The notes under the pieces are model-generated. The model was given only the letters and a program-made list of their open reading frames with translations, did not search any database and had not been told where the DNA came from. Below are positions 1 to 7,060 of a stretch of DNA of 64,000 bases, in pieces. Positions within the stretch are counted from its first letter, which is position 1. Every line of letters begins with the position of its first letter. A program made the position numbers and the translations under genes. Source of the DNA: Phaeocystidibacter sp965659415 (GTDB lineage Bacteria; Bacteroidota; Bacteroidia; Flavobacteriales; Schleiferiaceae); the NCBI GenBank assembly GCA_965659415.1, contig CBFHVA010000012.1, forward strand, positions 1 to 64,000. Direction: 5' to 3'.

Positions 1-95
1 TGGCCTCGCTTCGTGCTGAGAACAAATTCTTTGGTTTCTTCCAATTGCTCTAGAAAACCCTCAGCTGCTTTTTTAACACTTTTCTTCTTTGGCAT
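1..95 (-). CDS. 5' end of a small hypothetical protein (gene of putative cassette 2, cut by window edge)
   Basis: An ATG at 95-93 on the minus strand opens a frame of 31 codons that stays open to base 1. The visible start (MPKKKSVKKAAEGF, then LEQLEETKEF) is lysine- and glutamate-rich and looks helical and cytoplasmic, with no signal peptide. The start lies 24 nt after the proposed cassette boundary at 119/120, the same compact spacing as in the neighbouring cassette. No family can be assigned from this fragment. Confidence 0.55.
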   Translation of the reverse strand, partial: MPKKKSVKKAAEGFLEQLEETKEFVLSTKRG

Positions 96-112
96 GGTTG
101 GTTTTTAGATTG

Positions 113-176
113 TACATAACGGTTGGGCTATGCGCAGTGTCCCGAAGGGCATTGCGTATAGGTTTTGTTGGCATTA
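113..176 (-). other. attC-like recombination site of putative cassette 1
   Basis: On the plus strand, 128-139 pairs with 150-161 (12 pairs, two of them G-T). This continues through an extrahelical T140 into CCC-GAA-GGG (141-149). Outside the hairpin, AAC (118-120) pairs with GTT (167-169), where the two core sites of an attC would be. Integron attC sites are known as imperfect palindromes of roughly 60-140 bp with extrahelical bases, recombined as a folded bottom strand. Here the plus strand is the bottom strand relative to the cassette gene. Its G-T wobbles would be weaker C-A mismatches on the other strand, so the expected strand folds better. The minus-strand element starts TAATGCCAAC and ends at G^TT (120/119). 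The attC name is an inference from structure. Confidence 0.6.
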
Positions 177-708
177 GTTTTTTTATTCTTTAAAAAATTC
201 AGACACGACTTCTGTAAAATCAGTTTTTGAACTCCCTCTGTTTGAAGCTGAATAAACGCCTTCCCAAGAGTTAAATGGTCCACATACAGGACATACAATT
301 TCAAATCGAATAGTATTAATGTTACTGCTTTTCATTTTACTCAATTCCGAAGCAGTTAGGTAATATGCTGAGATGGCAACGTCATCAACATTATCATTTA
401 TTCCGCGGTCAGTACACGATATTACAGTACCGTCATCAAGATAGATAATAAGTTTCTGGGCAATCTTTACGACATCTGTTAACTTAGAACTTACTATGAT
501 TAGAGAAGTCGTTCCGTCTTTAGCAAATACTAGATTTAGGTTTCCAATATCTTCTTTGTCAGAATTTGATTGTAATATGAATCTTTCAGTGCTAGGGTAA
601 CTATTTTCACCAATGAACGCGAAATTTTGTCCATTCATATTTACCGCATAAGATAAAGCTAGGATGATTATTAAAATTGGGTGTCTCATTGTTTCAAATT
701 AATGCCAA
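120..708 (-). mobile_element. Putative integron-like gene cassette 1
   Basis: Reading the minus strand, the unit starts just after G in GTTGGCATTA (709-700). It carries one ORF (689-183) starting 19 nt in, then a hairpin site beginning 6 nt after the stop codon, and ends at G120, followed by TT. The first bases after the G are exactly complementary to the first bases of the hairpin site (TAATGCCAAC, 176-167). A circularised cassette would therefore carry a perfectly matched pair of outer arms, as known for integron cassettes. Sampled lines of the ORF are about one-third GC, clearly AT-richer than the genes to the right. The cassette has the same orientation as the recombinase and lies downstream of it, unlike class 1 integrons. 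Confidence 0.6.
183..689 (-). CDS. Exported hypothetical protein carried by putative cassette
   Basis: This 168-residue protein has a hydrophobic N-terminal signal peptide (about residues 1-21, cleavage near NGQ). The mature part contains a YLDDGT segment, mixed strands and helices, and a CPVCGP motif near residue 135. The two cysteines of CPVC, plus one at about residue 92, could form a disulfide or bind metal. I do not recognise the family. The gene fills its cassette almost completely, is AT-rich, and would be co-transcribed with the recombinase unless it has its own promoter. Starting at ATG 689 keeps the signal peptide intact. Confidence 0.75.
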   Translation of the reverse strand: MRHPILIIILALSYAVNMNGQNFAFIGENSYPSTERFILQSNSDKEDIGNLNLVFAKDGTTSLIIVSSKLTDVVKIAQKLIIYLDDGTVISCTDRGINDNVDDVAISAYYLTASELSKMKSSNINTIRFEIVCPVCGPFNSWEGVYSASNRGSSKTDFTEVVSEFFKE

Positions 709-709
709 C
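700..709. repeat. Cassette-boundary inverted repeat (partner at 167-176)
   Basis: TAATGCCAAC at 700-709 is the exact reverse complement of GTTGGCATTA at 167-176. The pair brackets the ORF at 183-689 and fits the rule that an integron cassette's first bases after G^TT match the 5' core of its own attC. On the recombinase side, 706-715 reads CAAC-TT-GTTG, a short inverted pair around the proposed cut, which could be part of an attI-like insertion site. Only 40 bp separate the boundary from the recombinase stop codon. Confidence 0.6.
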
Positions 710-749
710 TTGTTGATATGTGATGAAAACATGCGCTTCACCCATGTAA

Positions 750-1883
750 TCACCTTGATATGTCCGTGTTTTTAGGAAAGTCATCGTCGAGAGGAGAGGC
801 AATTGCGAGTGCATCTTTAACCGCTACATGTGTGTATATCATAGTGGTTTCTGGCGAGGAGTGTCCTAAGAGAGTTTGAATGTAACGAATATCAACACCT
901 TTTTCAAGTAAATGGGTGGCGTAGCTGTGCCGCAACATATGAGGTGTTACCTTCTTTTTGATTCCCGCTTTTTGTGCGGAAGCCTTTAGGAATTGAGCAA
1001 TACTAGTTCCGCTATACTGAGGTTTGAACTGCCCTGTGAAGAGGAAATCTACGGGGCGATACAAATTTAGATAAGGCGGATATAGTTCAATAAATGAGTG
1101 CGCTAAAGGCGCTACTCGATCACGTTTACCCTTGCCATTTCTTATGTGCACACATTTGCGCTCAATCTGAATGTCCCCAACCTTCAAATCAAGAACTTCA
1201 TTTCGCCGCAATCCTGATCCGTATAGCAAGGTCAGTATCAGCTTGTGCTTTAAATTTCGAGTGTTCTGAAGAATTAGTCTGATTTCATGATGACTCAGAA
1301 CTTTTGGAGCTTGTTTGGGCTTCCGAGGTAGCTCTACTCGCGATAAATCAATTTCGAGAATCGCACATTTATTGAGATGCTTAACAACACCGACAAACTG
1401 CAACAAGTTACTTGCTGAGCTGTTCGAGTATCGTTTGGAGATATACCCCTTAATTTCAGAATCATCCCACCTTTTTTTACGCCTTTCCATAGCTTCTATG
1501 AGCAAGGGGATAGCATGTGTCTGATACTGATTTTTAGTAGAAAGACTGAATTGACATGTGTCTAAATGATTCATGAATTTCTTCAAGGCTCGTGAAATTC
1601 GCTCACTCTCAAGTGGTGTGAGATGATCCGGCAAATTCAAGGTCTTTTCTCGCTTTTTTGATGAGCGTAAACGTGAATGATCTAAATAGTATCTGCTTTT
1701 GAGTTTGACGAACAATAGGTCTAATTGTGTTGGATTGTTCCGCACAAGCCATGACTGATGTTGGTCGGAATAGAATGCACCCATTGATTTTAGTTGAGGT
1801 AAACAGTGGTGATCTGTTCCATGTATGGCAATGTACATTCTTCCTCTCTCAACTACTGGTAACAAGGTTAAATGAGGCTTCAT
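750..1883 (-). CDS. Tyrosine recombinase of Xer/integron-integrase type, without the IntI insertion
   Basis: This site-specific recombinase is 377 residues long from ATG 1883. The frame extends upstream to a TTG at 1916, but the ATG is preferred. A SAM-like core-binding domain lies at about residues 90-185 and the catalytic domain at about 195-365. The full set is visible: R226 (GSGLRRNE), lysine in GKGKRDR (251/253), H315 and R318 (HMLRH), H341 (LLGHSS), and nucleophile Y350 (MIYTHV). The protein ends with SPLDDD, like many Bacteroidota Xer-type and IntI proteins. The extra segment known in IntI between the second and third catalytic patches is absent. About 65 N-terminal residues ahead of the SAM-like domain form an additional small domain (GRMYIAI, QSWLVRN). 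A cassette-like unit lies immediately downstream on the same strand, so it is a candidate cassette integrase. Confidence 0.9.
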   Translation of the reverse strand: MKPHLTLLPVVERGRMYIAIHGTDHHCLPQLKSMGAFYSDQHQSWLVRNNPTQLDLLFVKLKSRYYLDHSRLRSSKKREKTLNLPDHLTPLESERISRALKKFMNHLDTCQFSLSTKNQYQTHAIPLLIEAMERRKKRWDDSEIKGYISKRYSNSSASNLLQFVGVVKHLNKCAILEIDLSRVELPRKPKQAPKVLSHHEIRLILQNTRNLKHKLILTLLYGSGLRRNEVLDLKVGDIQIERKCVHIRNGKGKRDRVAPLAHSFIELYPPYLNLYRPVDFLFTGQFKPQYSGTSIAQFLKASAQKAGIKKKVTPHMLRHSYATHLLEKGVDIRYIQTLLGHSSPETTMIYTHVAVKDALAIASPLDDDFPKNTDISR

Positions 1884-1980
1884 TTCGGTGGTTTTTGTTT
1901 GATCAACACAATACAAAATCCTTTGAAGGGTTATGGGTTTTTCAAACTGAAAAGTAACTTAGCCCAAGCGCCTTCGATAA

Positions 1981-2217
1981 TCCGTTGGGTTAGCCCGAAT
2001 TGGTGTTTTTCCACCCAGTTCGTCTCCCTGAGCCCCTTAAATCCGTTAATAGGTTTCTGGGTTTATACGTTAATGCGTTGCGCTAGCCCGGAATGTGGGG
2101 GACCATTCGCGAGCCTGAAGCCTGTTGCCTCTTGCCCGTTTTCTGAGTTTGTCGAACATAACCTGAGCACCTCACCAACCCGCTCCGTCTCCCTGAGCCC
2201 TTTAAGATCCTGAGCCC
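1981..2217. repeat. Intergenic region with imperfect repeats
   Basis: The stretch between the recombinase and the TonB receptor (1884-2217) has no convincing gene. It holds repeated words. CGTCTCCCTGAGCCC occurs at 2021-2035 and 2186-2200, each followed by a Y-TTAA tail, with a third partial copy (CCTGAGCCCCTAA) at about 2209-2221. GTTGGGTTAGCCCG (1984-1997) resembles GTTGCGCTAGCCCG (2077-2090). CTGAGTTTGTCGAAC (2142-2156) resembles the TGAG-YTTGTCGAA words that recur between genes in many genomes. It looks like a decayed dispersed repeat. ORFs crossing it have no family features. Confidence 0.5.
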
Positions 2218-4632
2218 CTAAAGCCTCACCTGCACCCCGCCGTATAAACTTCTGCCCGGACTTGGTATAATCCCCGGACCCGGATAACCCGTGGCGCGAC
2301 GCGTGAAGTAGGCCTCGTTCAGCAGGTTGTTGATGCCGGTTTCGAACTGCCAACGGCCATATGTGTAGGTTAATCCAAAGTCCATGACCATGAACGACGG
2401 GATTTCACCGGTAACCGCCGCTGGACCTCCATTGATGTCGTTAGCGGCATCGGTAAATTGCTCACTCAAGTAGGTTAGTTGTATTCGGCCACGCCAATGA
2501 CCCACTTTGGCTTCCAAGCCTGTTTTAAGGTTAACCAGTGGTGCAAATTCCACTTTGTTACCTTCTACATTAGGCAACTCGCTCTCGAGGTACACGGAGT
2601 TTGTCAATGAGGTATTCACGAATACCGTGGCCATTGTTTGTTGATCTGAGCTCGCGTAGAATTTCCAACTGACATAGCTCTCCAAACCGTAAATCAACGC
2701 TCGACCAATATTTGTACGGTAACTGATGATGCGGAAGGAAGCCGTATCCACCTGAGATACTTCACCAATGCGGTTGTTGTAGTTGAGCACGAATGCGGAA
2801 ACGTCAAATTTCCATCGTTCGGTGCGCTGCTGACGAATGCCCAGATCGATGCTGTAACCCTTCTCATCTTGGATGTTTTCGTCAATGCGGAAGCTCGGGT
2901 TTACAATGTGGATGTCAGAGTACGTAATGGCCCTGAAGTTCTGTGTAAAGTTGAGGTAGATCTGGGTTTGAGGTCGCAATTGATACTCCATTCCCAAGCC
3001 AAAAATGGCAAAAGATCGTTCCCTACTCAAACCACCCGGATAGGTTTCATTCAAGATGATATTGCCCGCCAAGTCGCGAACCACCTCTCGGTAATACCCA
3101 TCGGATCGGCTGTTGATGTATTCCACCCGAACACCTGGGGTAAGGGTGAATTTTTCGCCTATGTGCAACAGCTGCTCGTAGAAAAAGCTGAGGTTGTCAT
3201 TCGGATAGCGGTAGTCCGATTGCAGGTTTTCTTCGGACTCTATAAAGGTGAAATCGGCATCGCTTCCAGCAGTACCCAAGCCCTGCTGACTGCTATTACG
3301 GGCGGCGTAAGCACGCACACCAAAAAGGGAAGCCGCAGGGCCCCAACCCGTGGTGAAGCGTTGTAAGTATCGAACTTCCAATCCCGCATTTGCAAAGTTG
3401 CCAGTAATGAGTTCACGCGGTGTATTGCCTGGGTCCTCGGCAGCCGGACGATAATTCCGAAATCCTAAAGCGTTGCGGTCGGCGTACAAACCATACAGCC
3501 GTGCATTGAGCTCGCCCTTCCCCATTTTATGCGTATAGCGTAGTGCCAGGATGTTCCAGTTGAGCCCGAACCAGTTTCGTGCTCGGTTCGATTGCCGCGG
3601 GTCTTCAAAGAACATTCTATCATCCAAACCGCCAGACTGCTGGGCTAAGTAGGAGAGGTGGGTGTATTCGCCAATCAGCTTGACATCTTCCGATAAATCG
3701 TATTGAACCTGAGCAAAGAGGTTGAAATTTTCGAACTGGGAATTGGGTCGCCAGCCGTTTCCCCTTCTGTAGTTGCCATACACATAGGTTCCCACTCGGT
3801 TACCCCGCCATCCATAAGAAGTGAATTGATTGAACAAGCCAAATGAGCCAAAGGTGGTGCGGTTGAGTAAAGATGAACCTTTGCGTTGGGGCGCTCCTTT
3901 CATTCGAAAGTTGATGAGTCCCCCGAATTGAGTGCCGTATTGCAAACTGGCAGCTCCTTTCACAATTTCAATGCGATTTACCGCCTCCGCAGGCGGGGTG
4001 TAATAGCTTTCCGGATAACCCAAGGCATCGGGCGAAATGTCGTAGCCATTCTGACGAACATTGAAGTTGGAAGCTCGGTTGGGGTTGAGCCCACGGCCAC
4101 CAATATTGAGCTGCACACCGCTTTCATCGCCCTCCCAAACGTTCATGCCCGGAACTTTTGAAAACACCTCGCGGGCGTTGTTTATGGCGAGGTTGATAGG
4201 CACATCCCCCGGTCGAATCAACTCACTTTTCTTTCCGGCATAAATGGCCGTTCCTTCTATGGATTGGAGTCGAGATCGATCCGTGGAATCGCGGTTAGCG
4301 CGAACTACTACCTCATTGAGTTCGCTGTTTCCTCGAGCAAATTGCAGACGAATCAGTGTGTTTATGCTAGAAGCATCTAGTATGGTGTCGATATAAGGAT
4401 AGAAATCAGAAGCTACATAAATGCGAATAGGAGAACTGGTGAGATTTGTGAACTGTGTGCGACCTCGTTCATTGGTGTAGGCAACTTGCCCGCTGCCCAC
4501 CAATTCCACCCGGGCATCATACACCGGGTCGCCCAAGGGATCGGTGATTTCTAGAGAAAGCACCTGTCCAAAGGTCACTCCTGAAATCAGAAGCAATCCA
4601 ATTAAGATGATATTACCAACCCTTGATCTCAT
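2218..4632 (-). CDS. TonB-dependent outer-membrane receptor, FecA-like
   Basis: This is an 804-residue receptor that imports a ligand across the outer membrane using TonB energy, with a ferric-chelate as the likely substrate. A signal peptide (about 1-22, ending TFGQ) is followed by a carboxypeptidase-regulatory-like beta domain (about 25-95), a plug domain (about 110-245, with VNRIEIVKGAASLQYGTQFGG) and a 22-strand-type barrel to the C-terminus (YGGVQVRL). There is no SusD partner, so it is not a glycan SusCD pair. It is the last gene of an operon with imelysin-like and HTTM proteins, and its start overlaps the HTTM gene by 20 bp. That neighbourhood supports iron uptake. The exact ligand cannot be read from sequence. 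Confidence 0.9.
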   Translation of the reverse strand: MRSRVGNIILIGLLLISGVTFGQVLSLEITDPLGDPVYDARVELVGSGQVAYTNERGRTQFTNLTSSPIRIYVASDFYPYIDTILDASSINTLIRLQFARGNSELNEVVVRANRDSTDRSRLQSIEGTAIYAGKKSELIRPGDVPINLAINNAREVFSKVPGMNVWEGDESGVQLNIGGRGLNPNRASNFNVRQNGYDISPDALGYPESYYTPPAEAVNRIEIVKGAASLQYGTQFGGLINFRMKGAPQRKGSSLLNRTTFGSFGLFNQFTSYGWRGNRVGTYVYGNYRRGNGWRPNSQFENFNLFAQVQYDLSEDVKLIGEYTHLSYLAQQSGGLDDRMFFEDPRQSNRARNWFGLNWNILALRYTHKMGKGELNARLYGLYADRNALGFRNYRPAAEDPGNTPRELITGNFANAGLEVRYLQRFTTGWGPAASLFGVRAYAARNSSQQGLGTAGSDADFTFIESEENLQSDYRYPNDNLSFFYEQLLHIGEKFTLTPGVRVEYINSRSDGYYREVVRDLAGNIILNETYPGGLSRERSFAIFGLGMEYQLRPQTQIYLNFTQNFRAITYSDIHIVNPSFRIDENIQDEKGYSIDLGIRQQRTERWKFDVSAFVLNYNNRIGEVSQVDTASFRIISYRTNIGRALIYGLESYVSWKFYASSDQQTMATVFVNTSLTNSVYLESELPNVEGNKVEFAPLVNLKTGLEAKVGHWRGRIQLTYLSEQFTDAANDINGGPAAVTGEIPSFMVMDFGLTYTYGRWQFETGINNLLNEAYFTRRATGYPGPGIIPSPGRSLYGGVQVRL

Positions 4633-5938
4633 CGTTCCATTCGGTAATCCAAGACTTGTGCTTCCAGCTGTCTTGGATGGTCATTAAATCCACATCTTGG
4701 TTGATGATGGGTTGCGAAGGCCGTGCGTTGAGTGAAACTTGTGAGCGAACATATACTTGTGGGTCGTTCACGCCCATTTCGGCATGCGTTTCACCTAGGA
4801 AGTGCGCGAATTGCAAGATCAAGTCAGGCTGAAAAGACATCTGTTTCTCTTGAGTTCGGTTGAGGTATTCCGAAGGTTCCACCCACATGTATTTGCCCGT
4901 TTTTCCATCTACCACCTTAAATTCTGTGGCACCTGATTTTTCCATCAGCATAACACGCCATGAAAAACGGAAACCTTGTTCGGTCCAGAATAATTCTCCC
5001 GGATAGAGATGCGACCGCATCGGGAAGAAGAACTGCCAAAGCACGAATACCGGGATGATAAGCACGGACCCATAGGGCTGCCACTTTCGCCATACATGCC
5101 ATTTCCGAGGAGCGGCAGGCAACCATTCTCCCAATTTACGCTGCCAAGGGGCATCAAAGAAAACCAGTGTGATTACGATCATCACGAAGGGGAAAACCCC
5201 GATGGCCGGGAAGAAAATCGCGGTGAGTGAATGGAAGATGATGACGGTGAAGTAGGCGAACAAACGGGTGCGTTTCCACCAGAGGAATATCCAAATGGTG
5301 GTATCGTATAACATGCCGGCCCAAGCGAAGGCAAAGGGAAGCCAAGGTTCATCTACCCACTGACCAAAAATCGGCAAGTCGTAGCGAGAGGGAAGCCACA
5401 TCTTTAAGGGCTGAGCTTCAAACAGCCAATCGCTATTCATCTTGGCCAAGCCTGCGTAGAGGTATAGGATGCTCACCAGTACGCGTGGGAGGTCAACGGT
5501 CCAACGCGGAGCTTCATCACTCGATTTACTACGACCTAGCCAGGCGTCAACACTTCCGTAGTGTGCGGCAGGCAGCCAACAGAGGGCAAAGGCCAGCACA
5601 CTCACAAAATAGTAGTGGTTGAGATAATAGGCCACATCTATTAATTCGATATAGGTGAATGTGAGCGTAAAGGTGATGATAGCAAAGCGATAGAGGTATC
5701 CAATAGCTACAAGAACCGCACTGAACACGGCCACACCCCACAATACATACGTCCATTGCCCGAGTGGCTTCACCCATTCGAATCCAAAATAGGTGAAGTG
5801 GAAGTTGGGCTGTATGTACAGCTCGTAAACCCAGTTGTTTAATAAGCTGCGCAGGAGGGCAAGAAACATCAACGCACCAAAGGCCACGCGTAGAAAGGCT
5901 AATGGCGCGAGATGTGAATACCTGGAAAAATATCCCAT
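4613..5938 (-). CDS. HTTM (vitamin K-dependent gamma-carboxylase-like) membrane protein
   Basis: This 441-residue integral membrane protein has multiple hydrophobic helices in its first 300 residues and a soluble C-terminal part. The family resemblance is to HTTM and gamma-glutamyl carboxylase domains, with YLNHYYF at 105-111 and YLYAGLAKMNSDWL at 159-172. Eukaryotic members carboxylate glutamate using vitamin K hydroquinone. The activity of bacterial members like this one is largely unknown. It sits between an imelysin-like lipoprotein (8 bp upstream) and a TonB receptor (20 bp overlap). That argues for a role in iron acquisition, perhaps modifying an operon partner or a quinone-linked redox step. 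The latter is inference. Confidence 0.85.
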   Translation of the reverse strand: MGYFSRYSHLAPLAFLRVAFGALMFLALLRSLLNNWVYELYIQPNFHFTYFGFEWVKPLGQWTYVLWGVAVFSAVLVAIGYLYRFAIITFTLTFTYIELIDVAYYLNHYYFVSVLAFALCWLPAAHYGSVDAWLGRSKSSDEAPRWTVDLPRVLVSILYLYAGLAKMNSDWLFEAQPLKMWLPSRYDLPIFGQWVDEPWLPFAFAWAGMLYDTTIWIFLWWKRTRLFAYFTVIIFHSLTAIFFPAIGVFPFVMIVITLVFFDAPWQRKLGEWLPAAPRKWHVWRKWQPYGSVLIIPVFVLWQFFFPMRSHLYPGELFWTEQGFRFSWRVMLMEKSGATEFKVVDGKTGKYMWVEPSEYLNRTQEKQMSFQPDLILQFAHFLGETHAEMGVNDPQVYVRSQVSLNARPSQPIINQDVDLMTIQDSWKHKSWITEWNDEIKGW

Positions 5939-5946
5939 GAGCGGCT

Positions 5947-7014
5947 TTAGTCGCCGTCCGAGTCTACATAACTAATGGTGACGTTCAAGGCAGAAGAAAC
6001 TTCTGTTTTAACCGTGAAAACCAACATTTGATACTTGGCCCAGACGTTGTTCAGTTGTTGAGGGTTGTTTTGAGCAATGCTGTAAAAATCGTCATCTAAT
6101 CCCTCAATGGCAAGTTGAACGTCATTCAACTGAGTTTGGACTTTATCGGCCAAAGATGTTCCGTTGCGATCATCCATGTATTGGACATATTCTAGAAGCG
6201 AAGCATCGGCATGATGACTCACATGTGATTGCCCGTGCCATGCTCGTTTGTAGGCCATGAATGCGGAGAGTGCGAGATCTTTGCTGTATTGTCGAGCATA
6301 AAGTCCTTCCACCTTTTCGGGTGCGGCCGTACCCGTTCTTTGTCCACCTGGAATTCCAAACTTCGCTTCACGATTATGTACTTCTAGGTACGGCAAAAGC
6401 GTGTAGTTGAACAACAACCCCAAGGCTGAACCTCTGTCGGTGCCTTCGGCGTTTGTGAAGGATTGCTCATACCCATTGTTCCAAGCATTTTGTGTGGCCG
6501 AAAGCTTGGTGGCCATTCGATTGAGAATTGCGCTTATGTAGCTCTGCACCTTTGCATCCTGTAAAGAATGGTGGGAAGTATAGAGGAAGTACTCGATGGC
6601 TGGAAAACCTTGAGCTGCAAAATTGCTGATTGAACCAAGGTCAAATGAGCCCTGCAAGTTGCTTTCCACCTGGACGGTGTCAAGCGGATAAATATTCATG
6701 GCTGCCAGGAGTCCTTCTGTTTCCGCCGGACCAAAATTCCAAAGAGCCGCTTCCTGCCAAACTTGGTAAGCCTCTGTGAATTGGGTTTTCACGGAATAGA
6801 TATCACCACTGCCGGAAGTGTACTGCGTCCAAGCTAAATTCAGTTCATTGAGTTCAGCATTGAAATCAGCAATAGACGGCAAGATTAAATTTTGGGTCAT
6901 GTTCTCCACAACCGCCTTTCGGTTAAAGGCATCACCTCCCCCGCCAGGCTCGTCGGTTTCACAACTCACTAAGAGCAGGGCCAAGGCAGAACATACAAGT
7001 GAAGTGTAACGCAT
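5947..7014 (-). CDS. Imelysin-like (EfeO/M75 family) lipoprotein
   Basis: This 355-residue protein has a lipoprotein signal (LLVSC, C18) followed by a Gly-rich linker (GGGGD), so it should be anchored to a membrane and exposed to the periplasm or surface. The rest is helical and fits the imelysin/insulin-cleaving membrane protease-like fold implicated in iron binding. The conserved GxHxxE signature appears as GFPAIEY (136-142), with proline in place of histidine, a variant also known among imelysin-like lipoproteins. Operon position between DUF4856 and HTTM genes supports iron handling. No protease triad is evident, so the old name 'peptidase' should not be read as function. Confidence 0.88.
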   Translation of the reverse strand: MRYTSLVCSALALLLVSCETDEPGGGGDAFNRKAVVENMTQNLILPSIADFNAELNELNLAWTQYTSGSGDIYSVKTQFTEAYQVWQEAALWNFGPAETEGLLAAMNIYPLDTVQVESNLQGSFDLGSISNFAAQGFPAIEYFLYTSHHSLQDAKVQSYISAILNRMATKLSATQNAWNNGYEQSFTNAEGTDRGSALGLLFNYTLLPYLEVHNREAKFGIPGGQRTGTAAPEKVEGLYARQYSKDLALSAFMAYKRAWHGQSHVSHHADASLLEYVQYMDDRNGTSLADKVQTQLNDVQLAIEGLDDDFYSIAQNNPQQLNNVWAKYQMLVFTVKTEVSSALNVTISYVDSDGD

Positions 7015-7060
7015 GAATGATTCTTTGTGGTTACAAAAGTAGATGGTGATTGTGGGCTGA

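Noticed and set aside
750..1883. Canonical integron integrase IntI
   Set aside because: The catalytic domain lacks the IntI-specific insertion between patches II and III, so only a Xer/integron-like label is justified.
1872..2213. 113-codon plus-strand ORF and an overlapping minus-strand ORF (2063-2353) between recombinase and TonB gene
   Set aside because: Low-complexity translation made from repeated words, no RBS, and overlap with the recombinase or receptor coding strand.
2869..3366. 165-codon plus-strand ORF inside the TonB receptor
   Set aside because: Antisense to a conserved barrel region; its composition follows the codon pattern of the real gene.
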